A DNA stretch of 64,000 nucleotides. Origin: Paludisphaera mucosa (GTDB lineage: Bacteria > Planctomycetota > Planctomycetia > Isosphaerales > Isosphaeraceae). The notes under the pieces were generated by a model, which saw only the letters and a list, made by a program, of their open reading frames with translations, ran no database searches and was not told the origin of the DNA. A program made the position numbers and the translations under genes. Location: positions 920,808 through 984,807 of the forward strand of contig NZ_JARRAG010000001.1 of the NCBI RefSeq assembly GCF_029589435.1, in the 5' to 3' direction. Below are positions 43,413 through 51,285 of the stretch, one piece after another (the first letter of the stretch is position 1; each line of letters starts with the position of its first letter).

Positions 43413-43895
43413 ATGAAACCTTCCGTGCAGATCCACGACGCCGACGGGCACATTCTCGCCGAATTCTGGGACTGCCTCCGGCTCGACCCGGCGCCCACCC
43501 TGGACCTGCGGAATCGCTACGACGAGCACATCCGGGCCAAGGGCAAGCCCAGCGTGATCATCGACCTGGGCGGCGTCGGGTTCGCGGGATCGTCCGCGCT
43601 CGGGAATTTCGTGGCACTGCAACGGACCGCCAGGCAGAATGGTGGCCGCGTGGTGTTCTGCCACGTCGATCCCACCGTCGCCGAGGTCTTCCGCGCCAGC
43701 AAGCTCGACAGGCTCTTCGAGTTCACGCCCGATCGCGAGGCCGCGATCGCCGCGGTGGCCCGGAGCGAGTCCGGGGGCGCCGCGAAGCCTGCGGATGCCT
43801 CGGAGGCGGAGCCCAAGCCCATGCGTACCCTCGGCCCCGCCTCGGATCGCCTGAGTCGCCTCCGCCGCAACCGATCCGCCTCGGAACCCGAGTGA
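43413..43895 (+). CDS. STAS domain protein with basic tail
   Basis: A 160-residue protein. Residues 1-110 form a STAS domain: PSVIIDLGGVGFAGSSALGNFVALQRTAR with Ser-Ser at the usual phosphorylation site, GGRVVFCHVDPTVAEVFRASKLDRLFEF at the last strand-helix. The C-terminal 50 residues are Ala/Pro/Glu- then Arg-rich and look disordered. STAS proteins act as anti-anti-sigma factors or as partners in phospho-switch cascades. The ribosome site is weak. Another STAS gene follows after 19 bases, so they are one operon. No matching kinase or sigma factor is visible nearby. Confidence 0.8.
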   Translation: MKPSVQIHDADGHILAEFWDCLRLDPAPTLDLRNRYDEHIRAKGKPSVIIDLGGVGFAGSSALGNFVALQRTARQNGGRVVFCHVDPTVAEVFRASKLDRLFEFTPDREAAIAAVARSESGGAAKPADASEAEPKPMRTLGPASDRLSRLRRNRSASEPE

Positions 43896-43914
43896 TCTAA
43901 CCAGGATCTGTAAC

Positions 43915-44277
43915 ATGCCCCCAGCAGACCGGATCAACATCACGGAGGTCGACGGGGTCAAGGTCGTCCGCTTCCAGGACCGTCAGCTGTTCGACGAGCG
44001 CACCGTGCGCGAGGTCGCCGACCAGATCGCCGCCAAGCTGCCCAACGACGGCAAGCCGATCCGGCTGGTCCTCGACTTCAGCGAGGTCGGCCTCATCTCC
44101 AGCACCCTGCTGAGCAAGCTCATCCTCCTCCAGCGGCGGATCGACGGCTCGCACGGCAAGCTCCGCCTCTGCGAACTTTCGCCCGTCCTCCAGCAGGTCT
44201 TCCGGACGTCGAATCTCGACCGCCTCTTCGGCGTCGATCGCGACCTGCGGTCCTCGATGGAAATCCTCCGCGCCTGA
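43915..44277 (+). CDS. STAS domain anti-sigma-factor antagonist-like protein
   Basis: A 120-residue single-domain STAS protein of SpoIIAA size. IRLVLDFSEVGLISSTLLSKLILLQRR contains the conserved Ser-Ser-Thr at the phosphorylatable site, and GKLRLCELSPVLQQVFRTSNLDRLFGVD is the expected C-terminal strand and helix. It would bind an anti-sigma kinase in unphosphorylated form. It lies directly behind another STAS gene and 173 bases before a PilZ gene. Confidence 0.85.
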   Translation: MPPADRINITEVDGVKVVRFQDRQLFDERTVREVADQIAAKLPNDGKPIRLVLDFSEVGLISSTLLSKLILLQRRIDGSHGKLRLCELSPVLQQVFRTSNLDRLFGVDRDLRSSMEILRA

Positions 44278-44450
44278 CCGCGGGGGATTTCCGCGGGCCT
44301 TTCATCGCGGCCGGGTCGAGTCCCGGCGGCGCGATCGTCCATTTTCGGCATCGCGAGGGACGATCGCAGGTATGCGGACTACGCTTCCGATGGAGGTCGC
44401 GGACGCGTCCCGTCCCGCCCCACAATCGGGCCGATAGTCCGGAGGATGGC

Positions 44451-44906
44451 ATGTCCACGCAGAAAAAGCCGATCGAGGAGATCGTTGGCCGGTCCAGGAG
44501 GGGGGGAGGCCCCCACATCTCGCTGGAGCGTCGGCAGGAGCCGAGGTTGCCGGCCGTGGATTACCGGATCTGGGTGGGCCGCTGGAGTTCGCTGCGGGAG
44601 TTCGCCACGGTGGCCGCGCGGGTCGAGAACATCAGCCGCGGGGGCGTCCGACTCCTGACGACCGAGCCGTTCGTGGAATCCGACGACGTGTGGCTCCGGC
44701 TCGCGAGCCCCGAATACGACGGCTGCGTCTGCGCGGAGGTGCTGCGGGTCTCGGCGACGGGGGACGGCGATTATCTGTCCCGACTCCGCTTCTACGAGCC
44801 GTGCCCGGACCCCTTCTTCGACGTCGTGACCAAGGGGCTGCGGGACTGCGGGGCGTCGAACGTCGGCGACGATTCGTCCACCGGGATCGCCGACGAAGGA
44901 GCCTGA
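44451..44906 (+). CDS. PilZ domain protein (putative c-di-GMP effector)
   Basis: A 151-residue protein with the PilZ pattern: ERRQEPRLPA near residue 26 supplies the RxxxR c-di-GMP-binding motif, and ISRGGVRLL near 61 the (D/N)xSxxG-type motif, here Asn-Ile-Ser-Arg-Gly-Gly. Residues after about 125 are disordered and acidic. Binding of c-di-GMP is likely from these motifs, but the output is not known. GGAGG lies just before the ATG at 44451. It lies downstream of two STAS genes in the same direction, suggesting a shared signalling theme. Confidence 0.82.
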   Translation: MSTQKKPIEEIVGRSRRGGGPHISLERRQEPRLPAVDYRIWVGRWSSLREFATVAARVENISRGGVRLLTTEPFVESDDVWLRLASPEYDGCVCAEVLRVSATGDGDYLSRLRFYEPCPDPFFDVVTKGLRDCGASNVGDDSSTGIADEGA

Positions 44907-45009
44907 ACTTCTCCTCCATCTCTTCCACCCCATGAGTCGGCCGCGGACCCCTCCCCGGGCCGCGTCCGAGGGGAAACCGTCGGCTCGCCCGCCTCGCGCG
45001 ACCGGAGCG

Positions 45010-45038
45010 TTGACCTGGAGATCGTCGATCTCCATAAT
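45010..45038 (+). promoter_or_regulatory. Strong promoter with a palindrome filling the spacer
   Basis: TTGACC (45010-45015), a 17-base spacer and CATAAT (45033-45038). The spacer is a near-perfect palindrome, GGAGATCG-T-CGATCTCC (45017-45033), eight bases per arm. A protein bound there would cover the promoter, so this looks like an operator. Transcription would begin near 45045. Confidence 0.65.
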
Positions 45039-45137
45039 TCGGACAGCGCCTGTCTTACGGTCGTCATGTGTCGGACGCCGCCGTCGTCGTCGTCGAGAGA
45101 TCGGGCGGGGCTGGCTCCGGCCGGGAAGAGGTGGTGT

Positions 45138-46433
45138 TTGGGGCTCTTCGGCCGAGCGAAGAACTTGATCAAGGGCCTTGCGACGCCTCCGGAGGCCGAC
45201 GTCCAGTACTACAACGTGGTGTGCCCCCTGGGCCACCGCGTTCGGGGTCAGCGGACCGAAGGGTATCAGGCGCTGCGCTGCCCGGCCTGCGGCGAGGGGG
45301 TCTTCGTCCTCCCGATCAGCCCGCTGCCGGACCCCGGCCCGCGTGTGGACGTCGCGAGCGGCCGGCGTTCCGTCGAGCCGACGGGCGTCGCCCGCGTGGT
45401 CGAGGAAGGCCCGATCGAACTCCACGACCCCGGCGAGGCCACCGTGGAGATGGCCGACTCGATCCCCCACCCCGACGCCGAGATCTCGTGGGAGGACGAC
45501 GTCGCGCCGTCCCGCACGACAGAGCGGCCGGCCGGCCCGGCGCCCGCACCGCGTCGGCCCGCGAAGGGGCGGCCGCCGGGCCGCGACGCCGCCCCGGTCG
45601 AGCGTGAGAGAGAGACCACGCCGCGAGGGGGCGGCCGCCGGGCCGACGTGCGCCAGCCGGTCGTCGCGATCGAGACGCGGAGTCGCCGCCGGTCCGGGTG
45701 GAAGCCCGTCTGGGTCTTCGCACTCGTCGCGATGGTCGTCATCGGGACCGTCTCCCTGCGCGTCTGGCGGACCCGCCGTCAGGAGCTTCCGCGGGTCGCC
45801 GAGCTGGGCCGCGTGGAGGGCATACCGGCCCTGGAGGCCGGCGACTTCGATCGCGCCTACCAGATCCTGGCCCCGGCGAAGCAGGCCGTCGACTCGCTCG
45901 GCGGCGAGGTCGAGGGGGCCGACCGGATCCGCCAGGCCGCGGACGAGGCCGGGCTCTACGTCAACCTGGCGACGGCCGGGCTCGAGGAGTTGCTCGACCA
46001 GGCGGCGCGGTCGGATCCCAAGAAGTGGGCGACGCAGTTCGACGACCAGTACCGGGGCCGGGGCGTCCTCTTCGACACACGGATCAAGGCGGCGCCGGAC
46101 TCCGCCGAGAAGCGCTACGAGATCGATTACGTCGTCCTGCCCACCGAGGACGCCGGCAGCTTCCGGGCGGGAGGCGCGCGGCCCGAGCGGTCGGCGCGGG
46201 TCGATTTCCAGGACTTCGAACTGTTCGAGCTGGCCCAGCCCAAGGTCGGCGACCACGTCGTTTTCGGGGCCCGCCTCGCCGCGGTCGAGTTCGACTCGGG
46301 GAGCAACGCCTGGGTCGTCCGGCTCGAACCCAAGAGCGGCCTGTTCGTCCAGTTCCACAAGGCGCTCCAGGCCCTGGGCTGGCCCGAGGCGGACGAGTCC
46401 GCCGCGCCGGTCGAAGCGGGAGGCGAGAAATGA
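45138..46433 (+). CDS. Zinc-ribbon single-pass membrane protein
   Basis: A 431-residue protein. The N-terminal ribbon has CPLGHRVRGQRTEGYQALRCPACG (Cys29/His33 and Cys48/Cys51). A Pro/Arg/Glu-rich, low-complexity linker follows (about 62-185), then one membrane segment (about 189-210, KPVWVFALVAMVVIG). The extracytoplasmic C-terminal part ends in YEIDYVVLP, HVVFGARLAAVEF and FVQFHKAL. Not a known family. The TTG at 45138 is chosen: GAGGTGG lies just upstream and the product starts LGLFGRAKNLIKG; an ATG at 45066 has no ribosome site. The stop overlaps the next ATG (ATGA). The promoter is at 45010-45038. Confidence 0.68.
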   Translation: MGLFGRAKNLIKGLATPPEADVQYYNVVCPLGHRVRGQRTEGYQALRCPACGEGVFVLPISPLPDPGPRVDVASGRRSVEPTGVARVVEEGPIELHDPGEATVEMADSIPHPDAEISWEDDVAPSRTTERPAGPAPAPRRPAKGRPPGRDAAPVERERETTPRGGGRRADVRQPVVAIETRSRRRSGWKPVWVFALVAMVVIGTVSLRVWRTRRQELPRVAELGRVEGIPALEAGDFDRAYQILAPAKQAVDSLGGEVEGADRIRQAADEAGLYVNLATAGLEELLDQAARSDPKKWATQFDDQYRGRGVLFDTRIKAAPDSAEKRYEIDYVVLPTEDAGSFRAGGARPERSARVDFQDFELFELAQPKVGDHVVFGARLAAVEFDSGSNAWVVRLEPKSGLFVQFHKALQALGWPEADESAAPVEAGGEK

Positions 46434-48013
46434 CCCCGACGGCACTCGGTCGAACCCGTCCCCCCGTCGGACTGCTCGCGGCGATGGCGATCGTCGCAAT
46501 CTCGGCGCTGGGGCCGTCGGCCTCCGCCCAGCAGGAGACCGCCACGGCCGTCGAGCCCGCGGACCTGACGCGTCGCGAGGACCTCGTGGGGAAGCTCATC
46601 GTCGTCGACGACCGCGTTCGGTTCTTCCAGAACCATCCCCGCGTCGGTTACGACGAGCTCTACGTGAAGCGGACGCCGCTCGCCTTCCGGCTGCCCGCCG
46701 CCCTGCGGCCCGAGTCGCCGCCCCGCAACCCGGCGGTCATCGTTCAGGGCCGTTTGACCCGCGAGGGGACCAGGCTGTACGTCGACGCCACCGCGCTGAG
46801 CCTGCAGCCGTCGGACCAGGAACGCTTCGACAAGGGGATCGCCGCCCTGCCCGCACGCGACTTCGAGCAACGCCGGGAGTGGGCGCGATGGGCGTCGAAA
46901 CGTGCGCGCGATTTCGGCGACGAGAGCCTGGGCCTCCGGGCCAAGGCCGCCGAGACCGAGGCGCTGCGGATCGAGGCCGAGGCGAAGCGCGTCACGGTCG
47001 ACGCACCCCGCGAATGGCTGTCGCTCGCCCAGCAAGGTCGCAAGCGCGGCGTGGCCGAGGCCGACACGTCGGCCCTCGCCCATCGCGCGTTTCGCACGCT
47101 GCTCGCCTCGGCCGCGACGCCCACGGCGCTCGAAGGGCTGAAGTCGGAGATCGAGGCCTACTTCCCCGCGGCGGCCGCCGATTCGGCCGCAGCCGAGGCC
47201 GATCTCGGATCCTGGGCGGAAAAGTACGACCAGGATCCCGCCGCCGCCTACCGAACCGCCCCCGCTGAGGTTCGGAAGCCGCTGGACCGCCGACTCTGGG
47301 CGGACGTCGTCCAGCGGCTCCTCGAATTGCAGGTCTCGCAAGATGTGCAATCGTCGCTGAAGGTGGTCGACGAGGCCGCTCGACTCGTCCCCGATCGGCC
47401 CCAGCTCGCGGTCAAGCTGATCGACCAGGCCCAGAGCCAGGCTCGCAAGGACCTTACCGCACTTCGGCTGGCCCAGGTGGAGGCGATCGGCGGGCTGCTC
47501 AGCGACCGCGCCAAGAACCCCGGGGCCGCCGCCGAACTCTACCGCGACTGGCTCAAGTCCCAGCGCGACCACCTGAGCGACACCGACGCCGAGGGCCCTG
47601 TGGTGCTCGCCGGCCATTACGAGAAATTGCTCCACGATCCCGAGGCCGGCCGCCAGCTCCTCGATCGCGCCTGGAAGATCGCCCCCGGTTCCGCCATGGT
47701 GACCGAGGCGTTCAAGGCCCGTGGCTATCGTCGCGTGGGAGAAGACTGGGTCAAAGACGTCGAAGCCCCGGAGGCGACGGCCGCGGCGGCCCCGCCGACG
47801 GACGTCGAGCAGGTCCTGCGCAACAAGACCCCCGCCGAAGTCCGCGCCGTCATGGGCGTCGAGCCTTCCAGTAAGACGACCGTCGCCACCAAGAGCCGCG
47901 TCATCCTCCAGTGGATCTACATCGAGACGCGTCAGAAGCGTTACGTGAATTTCATTTATGTACCCGGCAGCTCGAACCCCCGTGTCGCGTCGGACTTTTT
48001 CTTGCCTCTGTAG
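46430..48013 (+). CDS. Secreted helical protein coupled to the zinc-ribbon protein
   Basis: A 527-residue protein with a signal peptide (about residues 1-34, ending PSASAQ). Residues 45-130 look like a beta domain with DLVGKLIVVDDRVRFF and AVIVQGRLTREGTRLYVDA, similar in tone to an OB-type fold. The remainder is helical and Ala-rich, with TPR-like units (AAELYRDWLKSQRDHL, AGRQLLDRAWKIAP). It ends with a beta strand set VILQWIYIETRQKRYVNFIYVPG. Function unknown. GGAGG in the overlap region serves its start. Four-base overlap with the membrane zinc-ribbon gene suggests the two act together across the inner membrane. Confidence 0.68.
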   Translation: MTPTALGRTRPPVGLLAAMAIVAISALGPSASAQQETATAVEPADLTRREDLVGKLIVVDDRVRFFQNHPRVGYDELYVKRTPLAFRLPAALRPESPPRNPAVIVQGRLTREGTRLYVDATALSLQPSDQERFDKGIAALPARDFEQRREWARWASKRARDFGDESLGLRAKAAETEALRIEAEAKRVTVDAPREWLSLAQQGRKRGVAEADTSALAHRAFRTLLASAATPTALEGLKSEIEAYFPAAAADSAAAEADLGSWAEKYDQDPAAAYRTAPAEVRKPLDRRLWADVVQRLLELQVSQDVQSSLKVVDEAARLVPDRPQLAVKLIDQAQSQARKDLTALRLAQVEAIGGLLSDRAKNPGAAAELYRDWLKSQRDHLSDTDAEGPVVLAGHYEKLLHDPEAGRQLLDRAWKIAPGSAMVTEAFKARGYRRVGEDWVKDVEAPEATAAAAPPTDVEQVLRNKTPAEVRAVMGVEPSSKTTVATKSRVILQWIYIETRQKRYVNFIYVPGSSNPRVASDFFLPL

Positions 48014-48584
48014 GATTTGGTCCTAGCTTTCCGTCGGGGAAGCGGGCTGATTCTCGATAAAATCCGGGCCGCGGGATTTTTTTGGTTGATTTCGAGGGAT
48101 TGGGCCCCAAAATAGCGACGCTTTCCCGCCTCCTCCGCCCTCCTCTTCAAGAAAGCTGAGGAGCCCTTCATTCCAGGGGCGACGCAGCCCTATTGAATCG
48201 CGTCGTCGCCCTTGCGGGTCAGGGGTGGGGGATTCCGCCCGGATCGCCGAAAAGCGGGAACAAAATCCTAGTGAATTCGTCAAACCTTTCGCAGAACCGG
48301 ACGTAATACCCTCGGCATCGGAAAACGACGGGGACCGGCTCCAGACGACGGCGCATCGTATGCTAGTAGCGAGAGGCGGGATCGAGGGTCGTCGGCCTTA
48401 CAGGTCCAACGACGCGACCAAGATCCCCGCCGAATCCGGCGGCCGGCGTCCCGTGGTGAGCTATCATCTTCTTACGCATCCGAGCCGTATCATACGTTCG
48501 CTGGCGTCCCTCGGTCATGCGGACCTGTAGATCGCCGCGTCCGAGTCCCAGTGATCCCAGCAGGAATACACCAGGAGGTGTACG
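48014..48584. other. Gene-free region between the secreted helical protein and the DksA-type gene
   Basis: 571 bases, lower in G+C than its neighbours. It contains the terminator at 48059-48083 and, before the DksA-type gene, TATCAT near 48490 as a weak -10 candidate without a good -35. Short frames on both strands have no ribosome site or recognisable content. Confidence 0.45.
48059..48083 (+). terminator. Intrinsic terminator after the zinc-ribbon/secreted pair
   Basis: A 6-base stem AAATCC (48060-48065) / GGATTT (48074-48079) with GC-rich loop, running into seven T residues (48077-48083). It lies about 46 bases after the stop codon. Confidence 0.6.
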
Positions 48585-49067
48585 ATGGCCCGCAAAGACG
48601 CTCTGCTTCGCTTGACCTCGCGGTTGATCGCGCGACGGGACGCTCTCCGCAAGGCCCTCTCCGGCGACCTGGAAGGCTTCCGCAAATTCTCCGATCCCGG
48701 CGGAGTGGGCGACAACGTCGACGCCGCCGTCGATTCGGCCAATGATGAAATCAGCTCTCGCCTGGTCGAGATCGAGAGCCGCGAGCTGGGCCAGATCGAA
48801 CACGCCCTCCAGCGGATCGCCGCCGGCGTCTACGGCCGTTGCGAATTCTGCGGCGGCAAGATCCTGGAACCCCGGCTCAACGCCCTGCCGTATACGAACA
48901 GCTGCATCGACTGCCAGCGCGAGAACGAGCGGCTGGGTCGCGACCGCGGCATGGATTCGGATACCCACCGCTGGGCCAAGGTCTTCTCGAAGCCTGCGGA
49001 TGAAGAGGGCGACGCCCCGATCAACCTCAGCGACTTTGAAATGGACTTCAGCGACTCCGCCCGCTGA
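48585..49067 (+). CDS. DksA/TraR-type zinc-finger protein
   Basis: A 160-residue protein. The N-terminal helical hairpin (about residues 1-75) includes RLIARRDALRKAL and EISSRLVEIESRELGQIEHALQRIAAG. The zinc finger is YGRCEFCGGKILEPRLNALPYTNSCIDCQ, a Cys-x2-Cys...Cys-x2-Cys of DksA type. DksA proteins enter the RNA polymerase secondary channel and, with ppGpp, modify promoter choice. The conserved acidic tip of E. coli DksA is not clearly matched, so it may be one of the many related zinc-finger proteins. AGGAGGTG precedes the ATG, a near-perfect ribosome site. A terminator follows at 49119. Confidence 0.85.
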   Translation: MARKDALLRLTSRLIARRDALRKALSGDLEGFRKFSDPGGVGDNVDAAVDSANDEISSRLVEIESRELGQIEHALQRIAAGVYGRCEFCGGKILEPRLNALPYTNSCIDCQRENERLGRDRGMDSDTHRWAKVFSKPADEEGDAPINLSDFEMDFSDSAR

Positions 49068-49118
49068 TCCCGGCGCGATCGGCGTACGCCGATCGCGACG
49101 CGACGACCCGTAAATGAT

Positions 49119-49158
49119 GCAAGCCGCCGAAGGGGCCTCCCTCGGCGGCTTGCGTTGT
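49119..49158 (+). terminator. Intrinsic terminator after the DksA-type gene
   Basis: A perfect 12-base stem (49119-49130 with 49142-49153) and 11-base loop, followed by GTTGTTT. A separate perfect 22-base palindrome with no loop, GCGATCGGCGT/ACGCCGATCGC, lies just before it at 49075-49096. Confidence 0.7.
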
Positions 49159-49331
49159 TTGATGGGCTCGGGAGACGCCGGAATGGACCGGGGCCTGGGG
49201 GGAGACTCGGGCGAGAGGGCGAACCCGGAGCCGCCGCGTTCGGCAGGCTCCGGATCGAGTCCGGCTGGGATTGCAGGAAGGCCGCGTCGGTTCAGGTCGA
49301 ACGTGCGAACGCTTCGGGTCGGATCACGGGA

Positions 49332-49730
49332 TCAATAACGGCCGCCGCCGCCGTAGTCGCCACGACCGCGGCCGCCGCCGCCGCCGTAACCACCACCGCC
49401 ACGCGAGCCGCCGCCGCCCCCACCGTAGCCGCCGCCACCGCCGCCGCCGCCATAACCGCCGCCACCGCCGCCCGAGCGGGGTTCGCGAGGCCGGGCTTCA
49501 TTGACGGTGAGCCGCCGCCCGTTGTGCTCCTGGTCGTGCAGGGCCCGGATGGCCTCTTGCGCCTCAGCGTCCGTGTCCATCTCGACGAAACCGAAGCCCT
49601 TGCTTCGACCGGTTTCGCGGTCGGTGATAACCTGAGCGCTCTGGACCGTCCCATACTGGGAGAAGAGCTGCTCAAGGTCGGTGTTGGCGACCCCGTAGGT
49701 CAGGTTCCCGACGTACAATTTCTTGCCCAA
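49332..49730 (-). CDS. Glycine-rich RNA-binding protein (RRM domain)
   Basis: A 132-residue protein. Residues 3-80 are one RRM domain, with RNP2 KLYVGNL (4-10) and RNP1 KGFGFVEM (44-51) complete, including the aromatic residues that stack on RNA. The C-terminal 50 residues are almost all Gly, with Tyr and Arg spaced regularly, as in cold-induced bacterial and plant glycine-rich proteins. It probably binds single-stranded RNA and acts in cold stress or RNA folding. The start is a TTG at 49730 with AGGAG 8 bases upstream. A TATAAT on minus at 49895-49900 suggests a long leader (about 158 bases), which is common for such autoregulated genes. Confidence 0.9.
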   Translation of the reverse strand: MGKKLYVGNLTYGVANTDLEQLFSQYGTVQSAQVITDRETGRSKGFGFVEMDTDAEAQEAIRALHDQEHNGRRLTVNEARPREPRSGGGGGGYGGGGGGGGYGGGGGGSRGGGGYGGGGGRGRGDYGGGGRY

Positions 49731-49894
49731 CTTGCAATCTCCTGAGCCTGGACGTGAAGGCGGCCCTCATTTTACTTTCTAGGCCGAGACGAAAGGGGCC
49801 GGATGGCGGCCCGGGGGCGGTAGGGCAGGGGGAGTAGGCGAGCGATCCCGGAAGGCATCGACATCGCGCACGCATCCATCCCCAACCATTCTTG

Positions 49895-49900
49895 ATTATA
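49895..49900 (-). promoter_or_regulatory. Probable -10 box of the RRM gene
   Basis: A perfect TATAAT on the minus strand. The best -35 position reads TGGGAC and is poor. It would put the start of transcription near 49888. Confidence 0.35.
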
Positions 49901-49997
49901 CCCGGCCCGGCAAAATCGTCCCAGCGAAATCCCATGCTTTTGGCGGAATCCGCGGAGGGCCCGCGGCGCCCAACCTAAAGCATTTCATGATTACCTC

Positions 49998-50666
49998 TTA
50001 AAGCGATCGAGGCGACCTCGGATTGGGGCCCGAAACGGGCCGTCGAGGGCCCTCTTCGGACCGTTCGTCGAGCCCTTCCAGGGCGCGCCGATAATCCTCG
50101 GGCGTGTTGAGGTTGGCGAGCGTCCGCAAGTCGGCGTCGACCGCACGCAGATCGACCTCGGGAACCTCCCGCCGGCGGAGGGCCGTGGAGAGCGCGGTGA
50201 GGCGTCGGACGTCCTGGGCCAGCAGGCTCTCGACGGCGACCCGGGTCGGCGTCACGCGGTAAAGTGCGGCGACCGGGTTCGGCCGTCCCGCCACCAGGGG
50301 CATGGCGGCGTCGTGGTCGCCGATCCGGCTCAGGAGGAGGTCCATCCAGGCCGGCTCGAAGAAGGGGGAGTCGACGGCCGCGAGATAGACGAACTCGATC
50401 GCGGGCGGGACGGCCGTGAGCCCCGTCGCGAATCCCTGGAGCGGTCCCCGGCCCCTCTCCAGGTCGCGTACGAGAAGGACCGAGGTCGGAGTCGGCGGCA
50501 AGACCTGATCGGGGGCCGCCGCGAGGACGACGGGGCGGGCGACCGCCGAGAGGAGGCGCGTCACGCGGGCGAGGAGCGTCTCCGTCCCGAACAGGAGGTC
50601 GGCCTTGGGCCTCCCCATGCGACGGCTCTCCCCGCCGCACAGGACGATCGCGGCGACCTCGGACAT
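49998..50666 (-). CDS. mobA: Molybdenum cofactor guanylyltransferase MobA
   Basis: A 222-residue nucleotidyltransferase. VLCGGESRRMGRPKADLLFG (residues 8-27) is the MobA signature with GTP-binding Gly-Gly and conserved Arg/Lys. AAVDSPFF supplies the metal aspartate, and RPNPVAALYRV and NLNTPEDYRRAL are in the usual places. MobA attaches GMP to molybdopterin to make the bis-MGD form used by DMSO-reductase-type enzymes. It lies 43 kb from the moaA/moaE block, which carries its CMP-forming cousin. The GAGGAGGGAG before the ATG is strong. The last 20 residues are disordered. Confidence 0.88.
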   Translation of the reverse strand: MSEVAAIVLCGGESRRMGRPKADLLFGTETLLARVTRLLSAVARPVVLAAAPDQVLPPTPTSVLLVRDLERGRGPLQGFATGLTAVPPAIEFVYLAAVDSPFFEPAWMDLLLSRIGDHDAAMPLVAGRPNPVAALYRVTPTRVAVESLLAQDVRRLTALSTALRRREVPEVDLRAVDADLRTLANLNTPEDYRRALEGLDERSEEGPRRPVSGPNPRSPRSL

Positions 50667-50703
50667 AGGGCTCCCTCCTCGGTCGCCGCGAAGGCTTCGT
50701 GCC

Positions 50704-51186
50704 TCAGGGCTTGCCGGCGTCGGCGACCTTGGGCGGCTCGGGGCGGCGGAAGGTCACGACGTCGGCGAGCGGTCCGTCCCCCGGGGTGAAGTCGGCGGGC
50801 CGGGCCCCGTTGAAGCCGCCGTTGCACATCACGAACGCGTCGTTCTCGATCTTGTAGACACCTTGGACGTCGGGGAAGGACTGGAAATCGCCGGCCGCGA
50901 AGCCGACCCAGTCCACGTTGCGGGGCGACGTCGACTCGTCGATCCGGATCTCGCCCTTCGCCTGGATCTTCAGCCCTTGCGCCGTCTGGATCACGACCCC
51001 GACCCTCTTGCCGGAGACGTCGAGCGTCACGCGGATGTCCCGCGCGGGGCCCACGCAGGCCTCCCACTTGCCCTGCAACCGGCCGATGTCGCCGGGATGC
51101 GAGAGTTCTTCGCCCGCCAGGCCCCAGGAGGAGCCCAGGATCAAGAGCCACGCCGCCAGCCACTTCGTACCGATCCGCGTCATCAT
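50704..51186 (-). CDS. Secreted TIGR03067-type protein
   Basis: A 160-residue protein with a signal peptide (about residues 1-24, ending LAGEE). The mature part begins DIGRLQGKWEACVG, the LQGxW start of the TIGR03067 domain of planctomycetes, and continues as a small beta barrel (RVTLDVSGKRVGVVIQT, VQGVYKIENDAFVMCNGG). It also contains a short Asn-Gly-Gly-Phe-Asn-Gly segment. Function unknown; lipocalin-like binding is sometimes proposed. AGGG before two adjacent ATG codons marks the start. The sulfatase gene is 99 bases upstream in the same direction. Confidence 0.75.
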   Translation of the reverse strand: MMTRIGTKWLAAWLLILGSSWGLAGEELSHPGDIGRLQGKWEACVGPARDIRVTLDVSGKRVGVVIQTAQGLKIQAKGEIRIDESTSPRNVDWVGFAAGDFQSFPDVQGVYKIENDAFVMCNGGFNGARPADFTPGDGPLADVVTFRRPEPPKVADAGKP

Positions 51187-51285
51187 CGTACCCTCGCCGT
51201 TCCCGTCACTCGATCATGGAAGTCCCGACGTCACCCGCCCTTCCGTGGGAATCGACCCGTCAATCAACAACAACACGCGGCCATC

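Noticed and set aside
45066-45137. ATG at 45066 as the start of the zinc-ribbon gene
   Set aside because: No ribosome site, and the extra 24 residues are Ser/Arg/Pro-rich. TTG at 45138 has GAGGTGG upstream.
48225-48530. A 101-codon frame in the gap before the DksA-type gene
   Set aside because: No ribosome site, no protein-like composition and no recognisable motif.
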